Below, piece after piece: positions 35,349 through 46,108 of a stretch of DNA of 64,000 nt (position 1 is the stretch's first letter; each line of letters starts with the position of its first letter). The notes below the pieces were generated by a model that saw only the letters and a list, made by a program, of their open reading frames with translations, made no database searches and had not been told where the DNA came from. Both the position numbers and the translations under genes were made by a program. The stretch is from the NCBI GenBank assembly GCA_039654915.1, contig CM077597.1, forward strand, positions 87,236,001 through 87,300,000, in the 5' to 3' direction. The stretch is from Aquilaria yunnanensis. Taxonomy: Eukaryota > Streptophyta > Magnoliopsida > Malvales > Thymelaeaceae.

Positions 35349-35897
35349 ATGGAGCCTTCTCTTTCCGCTCTACGAAAATATTTCCCTTCTTTCCCAATAA
35401 ATGTTCTTAAAAAGGTTTATCAAGCTAGATGTGAACGATTCCGACTATTTATGCACAAAGGCATTCCTGATAATGTGCGATGGCTAATCGAAGCTAAAGT
35501 TCGTTCGGCTGGTGAAGTTCCAGATGCGTTCTTTCCCCGTATGCCCGGCTTTGGTAAAAGCGTTTATGCCAAAAAGAGAAGAGCAAAGAGGCTAGGCGTC
35601 TGTCACAATTGTGGATGGTGGATTTGCGGCAATAAATGTCGTTCTCCAGGAGTGATCACCAGAAATCGTAATGATAGAATAAAATTCATCAAGAATGGCT
35701 TGCGTAAGGAATCTCTGGAAGATATCCGAGAGGTTCTTGAAGCGCATTCTTGCGGAATAGTGCAATTTGAGGTTGTTGGATTATGGATAATTCTCCAAAA
35801 AGAACGAGAACGTTACAGTCTTGGGAATCTGACCCTAAACGACCCTGTTTGCCAGTTTGTGAAAAAGCTAGATGAGATGCAAATCACTGATTCATAG
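35349..35897 (+). CDS. cargo gene C: basic Cys-cluster protein (182 aa)
   Basis: I chose the second ATG (35349, MEPSLSALRK) rather than 35334, because it aligns with the starts of A and B and gives the same 182 residues. Cys cluster CHNCGWWICGNKC; basic stretch YAKKRRAKRL; FIKNGL; LNDPVC. The protein is identical in Ogre-2 over its full length. The cluster differs from A and B by having Trp-Trp after the second Cys and a Gly-Asn insert region. Same putative nucleic-acid-binding role; function unproven. Confidence 0.78.
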   Translation: MEPSLSALRKYFPSFPINVLKKVYQARCERFRLFMHKGIPDNVRWLIEAKVRSAGEVPDAFFPRMPGFGKSVYAKKRRAKRLGVCHNCGWWICGNKCRSPGVITRNRNDRIKFIKNGLRKESLEDIREVLEAHSCGIVQFEVVGLWIILQKERERYSLGNLTLNDPVCQFVKKLDEMQITDS

Positions 35898-36486
35898 AAA
35901 GCATTGAAGCCGTTACTGGACGCAAAGCCAGTAGAAGACGGAACAAGGTCACGATTACTGTACGTGCTAGCTGTCGCTTTTGAAATTTTCCTCCCCTTTT
36001 GGTAATAATGTATCCACTCCTGACATGAACCAAAGTCACGATTACTGTACGTGCTAGCTGTCGCTTTTGAAATTTTCCTCCTCTTTCAGCAATAATGTAT
36101 CCACTCTTGACATAAGCCATAGTCACGATACTGTACATGCTAGCTGACGCTTTTGAAATTTTCCTCCCATAATGTACCCACTCCTGACATGAGCTATAAT
36201 TATGACTACTGTATATACCTGCCACTTTTGAAATTTTCCTTCTCATCCGACAATCATGTACCTACTCCTGACATAAGCTACAGTCGCGACTACTGTACAT
36301 GCTAGCAGCTATTTTGAAAATTTTCCTCCTCTTTTAACGATAGTGTACCCATACCTGACCAGAGTCATACCCGTGACTACTATGAATAGCTGGCAATAAT
36401 GTATCCATTCTTGAAAAATAAAATTATTGCCTTATCTCTTCATCTCTATAAATATATCCTCTTTTCTCACAAGGGTAAGGATAGGA
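35898..36486 (+). repeat. five to six degenerate 75-85 bp repeats upstream of LOG
   Basis: Each unit has a GTCACGATTACTGTAC-like core, a GCTAGCTG segment, TTTTGAAATTTTCCTCC and a GTATCCACTCCTGACAT end. Related pieces occur before genes B and C, so they may be repeated promoter or enhancer units. A TATA box follows at 36447. Minus-strand reading frames across them are repeat artefacts. Confidence 0.65.
36447..36454 (+). promoter_or_regulatory. TATA box of LOG (Ogre-1)
   Basis: CTCTATAAATATATCC, 40 bp before the LOG ATG. Kept in Ogre-2 (45552-45559, minus). Confidence 0.6.
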
Positions 36487-36797
36487 ATGGAGAAAACCCC
36501 AACTCGTAAATCCCGAAGTATTTGTGTATTTTCTGGGGCTTTTCCTGGAAAAGATGAAGAGTATTTAAAAGCAGCCAACCATTTGGGTAGAGTATTAGCT
36601 GAGCGAAAAATACATTTAGTTTATGGAGGAGGTAGTGTCGGATTAATGGGAGGTGTAGCATCAGCAGCATCTCTAGGAGAAAGTCAAGTTCTGGGCATTA
36701 TCCCTGGACCTCTGAAATTTATTTCTGGGGGCACGATTGGAGAAGAATTAGTGGTTAAAAATTTACAAGAGCGTGTGTTACAAATGCTTTTAAATGC
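36487..36797 (+). pseudogene. LOG cytokinin-activating enzyme, 5' half (split by Ogre-2)
   Basis: Start ATG 36487 (MEKTPTRKSRSICVFSG). Contains the nucleotide-binding N-terminus, LVYGGGSVGLMGGVA and the VVKNLQERVLQMLLNA region, then is cut after AATGC by the Ogre-2 LTR. The other half is at 58633-58956. Without the insertion the frame would be continuous, as shown by the intact Ogre-2 copy. LOG proteins are phosphoribohydrolases that convert cytokinin nucleotide monophosphates to free bases in the cytosol and nucleus. Plant LOG genes normally have several introns; this one has none. Confidence 0.92.
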
Positions 36798-39700
36798 TGT
36801 GGCAACGTCGGGTTTTCTGGAGTCGCCACCAATCTGTTTTTTTCTTAGGTCGATTGGATACCTAAAATATGGTCTGTGAGAGTTCGGGGATCGGGAGTAC
36901 GGTTACGTTAAAACAACTTTGTTAAAACGCCCAAAAATTGGCACCTTAGTTGATTTTAATTTTGTTTTACTTTGCTTTTAAAACTTTTCAGTTAATTTAG
37001 ATATTTTACCTGAATTAGTCGAAAATGTGGATTTTGGTAATTAATTCGGATAAAATTTTATACTTCCGAACCATGGACTCTGCCGAGTCATTTGGACACG
37101 GAAGATTTTGATTCCGAACCATGGACTCTGCCGAGTCATTTGGACACGGAATTTGGTGAAATTTTAAACAATCAATCCATATCGTAAAAATATGGATTTT
37201 TATCTTTTTATTTAATTTATTTATTTTAAAAGTTTGATATTTTCCAAACCGTAGATCCTGCCGGATCATCCGGATATGGAAATTGATTTAATTTATCGTA
37301 ATTATTTAATTCTTATTATTAATTTTTAGTTTAATTACTAAATTTATCTTTATATTTTTACTTTTTCTTTCTTTCTTTTTCTTCTTATTTTTACTTTTTA
37401 ATTTTCTTTTCTTTTCTTTCTTTTGTTTTCTTTTTCTTATCTTTCTTTTCTTTTTCTTATCTTTTCTTTTTTTGATTTTTTTCTTGTTTAATGAAGGATA
37501 TTTATTATTTAAAGAATTACTCAATTTATAAAAGAATTAAAAAAAATTAATTTTTTTATTTAATAAGAAGTTAATTTAAAGGAATCAAAGAATTTAAAAA
37601 TAAAAATTTTGATCATGGTACAGGGCGTTGTTACTCAGCCAGACCCTCTTCACCAGGTGAAGCAGCTGAAAAGCGGGCACGAGACAGTTTCCAGCCAATA
37701 TACCATGAACTAAAATTTTTTATTTTTTTTTTATTATTTTTTTATTTTTTTTATTATTTTTTTTTTATAAAAGATTAACCAAAAGTAATTGTTTTATTAA
37801 GAGAATCAAAAATTTATATGTATATTTTAAACAAAAGAAGAAAAGTTTTGATATTTATTTAATTTATTTTGGAATAAAAGATTATTTAACTGAAAACTTA
37901 TATGTATTTTAAAACAAAAGTCTTGATATTTTTATTTTTTATATTCTTCTTTGTTTGATGAAAGATTTTTTTTTTAATTTTAATTTATATTTCTGAAAAT
38001 ATATCTAATCAATAAGTCAAAAATATTTAAGAGAAAATTCAATTATTTTTGTTTTATTTTGTATTATTTTGAAATTATTTGATTAAGATTTTTATAAAGG
38101 AAACAAAAAGTTATATCTTTTAATAAGTAAAATATTACTGAATAAAATATTAACCCAAAATTTTTATTCTTTTCATTCTTTTTATTAATAAAGAAAACTA
38201 AAAAAAATTATATTTTAAAAGAAATAAATAAAATATTATTGAAAAATATTAACTCAAAATTTACTCTTTTTATTCTTTTTATTAATAAAGAAAACTAAAA
38301 AAAAGTTATATTTTAAAAGAAATAAATAAAATATTACTGAAAAATATTAACCCAAAATTTACTCTTTTTATTCTTTTTAATAAAGAAAACTAAAAAAAAT
38401 TATATTTTATTATTTTAAAAGAAATAAATTTTACTGAAAAATATTAACCCAAAAAATTACTTTTTTTATTCTTTTTACTAAAAAATTTATATTTTATTAT
38501 TTTAAATAAAATATTACTGAAAAATATTAACCCAAAAATTTTACGCTTTTTATTCTTTTTATTAATAAATAAAACTAAAAAAATTATATATTAATAGATA
38601 ATTAATATATTAGTCTAAAGTTTTTTTTTATTTTTTATAAAGAAAAAAATTTATTTATATATTTTATTTAAAAATATTTCCGAGCCATGGATCCTGGCGG
38701 ATCATTTGTTCATGGAGTTTTAATTTTTTTTTATTTCATTAATTATTAATTTTAAAGATGTATTAAAATAATGATTTTATGTTTATTTATTTATTTATTT
38801 TATTTTTGAATTATTTCATTATGTTTGTTTATTAAAAGGAATAAAAACTTTGTTTCAAAATAAAAAAAAAAAAAAAGTAATTTTTATTAGCCTTTAGAAA
38901 ATTATTCACATAAAATTCCTTTTTTTATCTTTTAATCATAAAAAAATTCAATTAATAAAGTGGGGCTTTTTGGCCATCCACTTTAATAACACAATAATAA
39001 TAAAAGTTAGCACAATTAATATAGTTAGATTAGTTGGATTAGTTAGTTAATAACAATAAAAAAAGGTTAGTAAAAGTTAGATTAAATTAATTAACAACAA
39101 TAATAAAAATTAGCCAAGTTTAATTAAATTAATTGTTAACAACAATAATAAAAGTTAGCCAAGTTTAATTAAGTTAATTAATTAACAACAATAATAAAAG
39201 AGTTAGCCAAGTTAATTAAGTTAATTAACCAAGTTAATTAAATTAATTAATTAACAACAATAAAAAAGTTAGTAAGTTAGTTGTTAGTTGTTAGTTGTTA
39301 ATAACAACAATAAAAGAAGGGTTAGTAATAAACAAATAATAAACAAACAAGTAAAAATTAAAAAGGTTAGTAATTAATTCTGCAAGAACAAAATAAAAAA
39401 GTTAGTGACTCAATAGAAAGAAATTGAAAAGTTGAATGATTAAATGAGAGTTTACCCTTTTAAAATCAATTTTTTTGAATTTTATGGAAACAGGGAAACG
39501 ACGACGAACGCAGGCGTGGCTGGGCGTGCAGGGGAGCAAGGGAGGAGGGGAGGGAGGCTGACGCGAGGGCGGCGTGCCAGGCGAGGCGGTACGGCGGCAG
39601 GACGGCTACGGGCGAGGCGGCACGGCGGCGGGACGGCAACGGGCGAGGCAGCAAGGCGGCGGGACGACGTGGCGAGGGTAGGGTGACGCGGCGAGGGCGG

Positions 39701-40528
39701 CGCGGCGAGGCGGTATGGTGGCAGGACGGCGACGGGCGAGGCGGCATGGCGGCGGGACGGCAACGGGTGAGGCAGCACGGCGGCAGGAGGAGAAAGAGAG
39801 AGAAAACGAGAGGAGAGAGAGAGAGAACAACGAAGGAGATCAAACGAAAGAGATGGTCAAATCGTAGAAAAATAAAATTTTGAGACTTTCTGGCAGAAGG
39901 AGGAGAGGCTAGGGAATAAGGCTGTAATTTTCTCTATTTTTAAAACGGAGCTCTGAACTTTTTTCTCTGATTCTCTGTGTGTTCAGCACTGAATTTGGGG
40001 GGGTATTTATAGAAGGAGCTTAGCTGAACTGTGGACGGATAAATTAATAAAAAATATCAAACTTATCTTTTAAATTGGTAAAATGACAGTTTCAGTCCTT
40101 TACGTTACTCCAGCTCTGGATAAGCTCAGAAGCTTCTGATTTTGACAATTTTAACGTTTTCTGTCAATTTGGGCTAGAAACGTCCGTTTAGGCCCAAAAT
40201 TGACGCGAAAAATTACACAAAGCTCCTGAAACTTTCAGAATTTGTCAATTTTATCCGAAACTTCTCAATTTTGTCATTTTTACCTCAAACTTTTAATTTT
40301 TTTGTCATTTTTTTCTGAAATTTTATTTTTATTCCAAACACATACATATTCACACATATATTATTTTAAATCAAATCTTCTCAAAATAAAAATATATTTT
40401 AAACTAATTAACATAATTAAAATTTTTTAGCAATAATAATAATAATAATAATAATTTTTTTAATTAGTTTTTTTTTTAAATTTTTTTTTTTTTTTTAAAA
40501 AAAGGCCGGACGAAATTGGGTGTCAACA
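36798..40528 (-). repeat. Ogre-2 3' LTR (3731 bp)
   Basis: Ends TG...CA in sense (TGTTGACACC to TTGCCACA). Same sub-features as the Ogre-1 LTR: TATA box near 40002-40009, GC minisatellite about 39500-39785, GC island 37612-37710, hairpin motifs about 37065-37152. Confidence 0.95.
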
Positions 40529-40543
40529 GCTGCCCCCCTTTGC
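40529..40543 (-). other. Ogre-2 polypurine tract
   Basis: Sense GCAAAGGGGGGCAGC immediately before the 3' LTR; the plus-strand primer site for reverse transcription. Confidence 0.85.
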
Positions 40544-40659
40544 ATGCTTCATGGGACATGATGTATGCAAAGTAGTTACCAAATTTCGTCCGTCTTAGCT
40601 AGCCATTGAGAACATTCTCGCCGCCTAAACTATGTGGTTAAGGAAAATTTTTTTTAGAG

Positions 40660-43600
40660 CCTCTGCGATAAGAACTCTCCTATCGTTGAAGGGAAAATTT
40701 GATAATTTTGAGGTTAAGGGTCCTACCTTAGAACCTCGACGATAGGAACTCTCCTATCGTTTGAAGTAAAATTGATTGTTTTGAGGTTAAGGGTCCTACC
40801 TTAGAACTTCGACGATAGGAACTCTCCTATCGTTTGAAGGAAAATTGATGATTTTGAGGTTAAGGGTCCTACCTTAGAACCTCGACGATAGGAACTCTTC
40901 TATCGTTTGAAGTAAAATTGATTGTTTTGAGGTTAAGGGTCCTACCTTAGAACCTCGACGATAGGAACTCTCCTATCGTTTGAAGGAAAATTGATGATTT
41001 TGAGGTTAAGGGTCCTACCTTAGAACCTCGACGATAGGAACTCTCCTATCGTTTGAAGGAAAATTGATGATTTTGAGGTTAAGGGCCCTACCTTAGAACC
41101 TCGACGATAGGAACTCTCCTATCGTTTGAAGAAAAATTGATGATTTGAGGTTAAGGGCCCTTCCTTAGAACCTCGACAATAGGAACTCTCCTATCGTTTG
41201 AAGGAAAATTGATGATTTTGAGGTTAAGGGCCCTACCTTAGAACCTCGACGATAGGAACTCTCCTATCATTTGAAGGAAAATTGATTGTTTTGAGGTTAA
41301 GGGTCCTACCTTAGAACCTCGACGATAGGAACTCTCCTATCGTTTGAAGGAAAATTGATGATTTTGAGGTTAAGGGTCCTACCTTAGAACCTCGACGACA
41401 GGAACTCTCCTATCGTTTGAAGGAAAATTGTTTGAATGAGGTTAAGGGTCCTACCTTAGAACCTCGACGATAGGAACTCTCCTATCGTTTGAAGGAAAAT
41501 TGATGATTTTGAGGTTAAGGGTCCAACCTTAGAACCTCGACGATAGGAACTCTCCTATCGTTTGAAGTAAAATTGATTGAATGAGGTTAAGGGTCCTACC
41601 TTAGAACCTCGACGATAGGAACTCTCCTATCGTTTGAAGGAAAATTGATGATTTTGAGGTTAAGGGCCCTACCTTAGAACCTCGACAATAGGAACTCTCC
41701 TATCGTTTGAAGGAAAATTGATGATTTTGAGGTTAAGGGTCCTACCTTAGAACCTCGACAATAGGAACTCTCCTATCGTTTGAAGGAAAATTGATGATTT
41801 TGAGGTTAAGGGCCCTACCTTAGAACCTCGACGATAGGAACTCTCCTATCGTTTGAAGGAAAATTGATTGTTTTGAGGTTAAGGGTCCTACCTTAGAACC
41901 TCGACGATAGGAACTCTCCTATCGTTTGAAGGAAAATTGATGATTTTGAGGTTAAGGGTCCTACCTTAGAACCTCGACGATAGGAACTCTCCTATCGTTT
42001 GAAGGAAAATTGATGATTTTGAGGTTAAGGGTCCTACCTTAGAACCTCGACGACAGGAACTCTCCTATCGTTTGAAGGAAAATTGTTTGAATGAGGTTAA
42101 GGGTCCCACCTTAGAACCTCGACGATAGGAACTCTCCTATCGTTTGAAGGAAAATTGATGATTTTGAGGTTAAGGGTCCTACCTTAGAACCTCGACGACA
42201 GGAACTCTCCTATCGTTTGAAGGAAAATTGTTTGAATGAGGTTAAGGGTCCTACCTTAGAACCTCGACGATAGGAACTCTCCTATCGTTTGAAGGAAAAT
42301 TGATGATTTTGAGGTTAAGGGCCCTACCTTAGAACCTCGACGATAGGAACTCTCCTATCGTTTGAAGAAAAATTGATGATTTGAGGTTAAGGGCCCTTCC
42401 TTAGAACCTCGACAATAGGAACTCTCCTATCGTTTGAAGGAAAATTGATGATTTTGAGGTTAAGGGCCCTACCTTAGAACCTCGACGATAGGAACTCTCC
42501 TATCGTTTGAAGGAAAATTGATTGTTTTGAGGTTAAGGGTCCTACCTTAGAACCTCGACGATAGGAACTCTCCTATCGTTTGAAGGAAAATTGATGATTT
42601 TGAGGTTAAGGGTCCTACCTTAGAACCTCGACGATAGGAACTCTCCTATCGTTTGAAGGAAAATTGATGATTTTGAGGTTAAGGGTCCTACCTTAGAAGC
42701 TCGACGACAGGAACTCTCCTATCGTTTGAAGGAAAATTGTTTGAATGAGGTTAAGGGTCCCACCTTAGAACCTCGACGATAGGAACTCTCCTATCGTTTG
42801 AAGGAAAATTGATGATTTTGAGGTTAAGGGTCCTACCTTAGAACCTCGACGACAGGAACTCTCCTATCGTTTGAAGGAAAATTGTTTGAATGAGGTTAAG
42901 GGTCCTACCTTAGAACCTCGACGATAGGAACTCTCCTATCGTTTGAAGGAAAATTGATGATTTTGAGGTTAAGGGCCCTACCTTAGAACCTCGACGATAG
43001 GAACTCTCCTATCGTTTGAAGAAAAATTGATGATTTGAGGTTAAGGGCCCTTCCTTAGAACCTCGACAATAGGAACTCTCCTATCGTTTGAATGAAAATT
43101 GATGATTTTGAGGTTAAGGGCCCTACCTTAGAACCTCGACGATAGGAACTCTCCTATCGTTTGAAGGAAAATTGATTGTTTTGAGGTTAAGGGTCCTACC
43201 TTAGATCCTCGACGATAGGAACTCTCCTATCGTTTGAAGGAAAATTGATGATTTTGAGGTTAAGGGTCCTACCTTAGAACCTCGACGACAGGAACTCTCC
43301 TATCGTTTGAAGGAAAATTGTTTGAATGAGGTTAAGGGTCCTACCTTAGAACCTCGACGATAGGAACTCTCCTATCGTTTGAAGGAAAATTGATGATTTT
43401 GAGGTTAAGGGTCCTACCTTAGAACCTCGACGATAGGAACTCTCCTATCGTTTGAAGTAAAATTGATTGAATGAGGTTAAGGGTCCTACCTTAGAACCTC
43501 GACGATAGGAACTCTCCTATCGTTTGAAGGAAAATTGATGATTTTGAGGTTAAGGGCCCTACCTTAGAACCTCGACAATAGGAACTCTCCTATCGTTTGA

Positions 43601-44355
43601 AGGAAAATTGATGATTTTGAGGTTAAGGGTCCTACCTTAGAACCTCGACAATAGGAACTCTCCTATCGTTTGAAGGAAAATTGATGATTTTGAGGTTAAG
43701 GGCCCTACCTTAGAACCTCGACGATAGGAACTCTCCTATCGTTTGAAGGAAAATTGATTGTTTTGAGGTTAAGGGTCCTACCTTAGAACCTCGACGATAG
43801 GAACTCTCCTATCATTTGAAGGAAAATTGATGATTTTGAGGTTAAGGGTCCTACCTTAGAACTTCGACGATAGGAACTCTCCTATCGTTTGAAGGAAAAT
43901 TGATGATTTTGTGGTTAAGGGTCCTACCTTAGAACCTCGACGACAGGAACTCTCCTATCGTTTGAAGGAAAATTGTTTGAATGAGGTTAAGGGTCCCACC
44001 TTAGAACCTCGACGATAGGAACTCTCCTATCGTTTGAAGGAAAATTGATGATTTTGAGGTTAAGGGTCCTACCTTAGAACCTCGACGACAGGAACTCTCC
44101 TATCGTTTGAAGGAAAATTGTTTGAATGAGGTTAAGGGTCCTACCTTAGAACCTCGACGATAGGAACTCTCCTATCGTTTGAAGGAAAATTGATGATTTT
44201 GAGGTTAAGGGCCCTACCTTAGAACCTCGACGATAGGAACTCTCCTATCGTTTGAAGAAAAATTGATGATTTGAGGTTAAGGGCCCTTCCTTAGAACCTC
44301 GACGATAGGAACTCTCCTATCGTTTGAAGGAAAATTGATGGAATGAGGTTAAGGA
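40660..44355 (-). repeat. Ogre-2 tandem hairpin array (about 50 x 73 bp)
   Basis: The unit in sense contains ACGATAGGA-GAGT-TCCTATCGT (9-bp stem, 4-base loop) and GAGGTT..AAGG-loop-CCTT-AACCTC (10-bp stem with a 2-base bulge). Unit length is 71-74 bp. Variant units recur in blocks, for example GGGCCCTTCC at 41155, 42391, 43045 and 44281. The array lies between LOG and the polypurine tract, the place where Ogre elements are known to carry variable tandem repeats. Confidence 0.95.
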
Positions 44356-44889
44356 AATCTCCTTGAACCTCGAGCGAAATTTATATGAAATCAATTAGAA
44401 TTGGAATAATTTTCTTCGAAAGTGTGAATTTGCATAATAGGCGAGTGCGAAATTTTAGACTTCGATAAAATGAGTGAATCTTGATGATGACAATATCGCT
44501 AACAAATTATGTAAAGGGAACGGATGTTTGGAATCAATATCCAAGGTTCATCTAATATTTTCTTTAGTAAATATAGATTCGCTTGAGAGATATGTCATCC
44601 AAATAAGGTTGAAGCTTAACTATCCTAAAATGTTATGCCTAGTAGACCTAATAGGATGCGTCTCAAGAGCAATAAAAATTACTCTTTACTCAGCCATTCC
44701 AACCTAAAGGCATTGTCCTATGGTTTTAATATCAGCATGGACGAGACTATCTTATAAGATAAAAAAGAAATTCCCTGAAAGAAAAACTAAAACACGAAAG
44801 AAAATGCTGATAATAAAACTAAAGGACAAGCAAAACGGATCGGATCACTTCTTCTTCCACAATATTTCAACAGGGTTAGTAGAGGACTA
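44356..44889 (-). other. Ogre-2 LOG 3' flank
   Basis: Non-coding, AT-rich. No motif recognised beyond similarity to 58957-59493 of Ogre-1. Plus-strand frames here are antisense and lack domains. Confidence 0.5.
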
Positions 44890-45519
44890 TTATGGGATCG
44901 AACTGTTCGGGAAAGACTGTCGCGTCCAGTCTATCTGAATCATTGCTGGATCTGGTTCAGGAACAAAAGCTTGTATTTTATCTAGCAATTCTTCAGCAGT
45001 TGTTGCGGATATTATGATTCGCCGTGCCACTCTTGATATAAAATTCTTCTGCATAGCATAATCCATAAAAGCTATCAGACCTGTAAAGAAATTGTTAACA
45101 TTTAAAAGCCCAATGGGTTTCTTATGCAAATTAAGTTGGGCCATGGAAGCAATTTGAAAGACTTCTCCCAATGTGCCAAAACCACCTGGTAGAGCGATAA
45201 AAGCATCAGCATTTAAAAGCATTTGTAACACACGCTCTTGTAAATTTTTAACCACTAATTCTTCTCCAATCGTGCCCCCAGAAATAAATTTCAGAGGTCC
45301 AGGGATAATGCCCAGAACTTGACTTCCTCCTAGAGATGCTGCTGATGCTACACCTCCCATTAATCCGACACTACCTCCTCCATAAACTAAATGTATTTTT
45401 CGCTCAGCTAATACTCTACCCAAATGGTTGGCTGCTTTTAAATACTCTTCATCTTTTCCAGGAAAAGCCCCAGAAAATACACAAATACTTCGGGATTTAC
45501 GAGTTGGGGTTTTCTCCAT
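44890..45519 (-). CDS. LOG cytokinin riboside 5'-monophosphate phosphoribohydrolase (209 aa), intact
   Basis: Complete LOG-family protein. SICVFSGAFPGKDEEY stands where plant LOGs usually have a CGSSxG-type segment. LVYGGGSVGLMG is the Rossmann loop. IIPGPL and GEELVVKNLQERVLQML hold the catalytic Arg region. PGGFGTLGE is the family signature PGGxGTxxE with its catalytic Glu. The C-terminal region GLLNVNNFF and RIIISATTAEEL is also typical. Length fits plant LOG (about 210-230). The gene is intronless, unlike plant genomic LOG genes, which suggests capture from spliced RNA. I chose the ATG at 45519, 33 bp after the TATA box, over upstream non-ATG codons. The family generates free cytokinin; whether this diverged version is active is untested. 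Confidence 0.93.
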   Translation of the reverse strand: MEKTPTRKSRSICVFSGAFPGKDEEYLKAANHLGRVLAERKIHLVYGGGSVGLMGGVASAASLGGSQVLGIIPGPLKFISGGTIGEELVVKNLQERVLQMLLNADAFIALPGGFGTLGEVFQIASMAQLNLHKKPIGLLNVNNFFTGLIAFMDYAMQKNFISRVARRIIISATTAEELLDKIQAFVPEPDPAMIQIDWTRQSFPNSSIP

Positions 45520-46108
45520 TCCTATCCTTACCCTTGTGAGAAAAGAGGATATATTTATAGAGATGAAGAGATAAGGCAATAATTTTATTTTTCAAGAATG
45601 GATACATTATTGCCAGCTATTCATAGTAGTCACGGGTATGACTCTGGTCAGGTATGGGTACACTATCGTTAAAAGAGGAGGAAAATTTTCAAAATAGCTG
45701 CTAGCATGTACAGTAGTCGCGACTGTAGCTTATGTCAGGAGTAGGTACATGATTGTCGGATGAGAAGGAAAATTTCAAAAGTGGCAGGTATATACAGTAG
45801 TCATAATTATAGCTCATGTCAGGAGTGGGTACATTATGGGAGGAAAATTTCAAAAGCGTCAGCTAGCATGTACAGTATCGTGACTATGGCTTATGTCAAG
45901 AGTGGATACATTATTGCTGAAAGAGGAGGAAAATTTCAAAAGCGACAGCTAGCACGTACAGTAATCGTGACTTTGGTTCATGTCAGGAGTGGATACATTA
46001 TTACCAAAAGGGGAGGAAAATTTCAAAAGCGACAGCTAGCACGTACAGTAATCGTGACCTTGTTCCGTCTTCTACTGGCTTTGCGTCCAGTAACGGCTTC
46101 AATGCTTT
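45520..46108 (-). repeat. degenerate 75-85 bp repeats upstream of Ogre-2 LOG
   Basis: Counterpart of 35898-36486, same unit order, TATA box at 45552-45559. Confidence 0.65.

Noticed and set aside
35884..36246. 120-codon minus-strand frame with internal repeats (also 45760-46122)
   Set aside because: Follows the degenerate promoter repeats; antisense to the cargo, no domain.
37306..37524. Lysine-rich frame in the LTR (also at 55410-55628)
   Set aside because: Low-complexity T/C-rich tract read in antisense; no domain.
40660..44355. CRISPR-like appearance of the regular repeats
   Set aside because: Units are contiguous 73-bp tandem copies without unique spacers and lie inside a plant retrotransposon.
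44474..44938. Two plus-strand frames after LOG in Ogre-2
   Set aside because: Antisense to the element, no recognised motif; most likely chance frames in the 3' flank.
44890..45519. LOG as an ordinary resident host gene
   Set aside because: It is intronless, sits between pol and the polypurine tract, and is present at the same position in two elements in opposite orientation.
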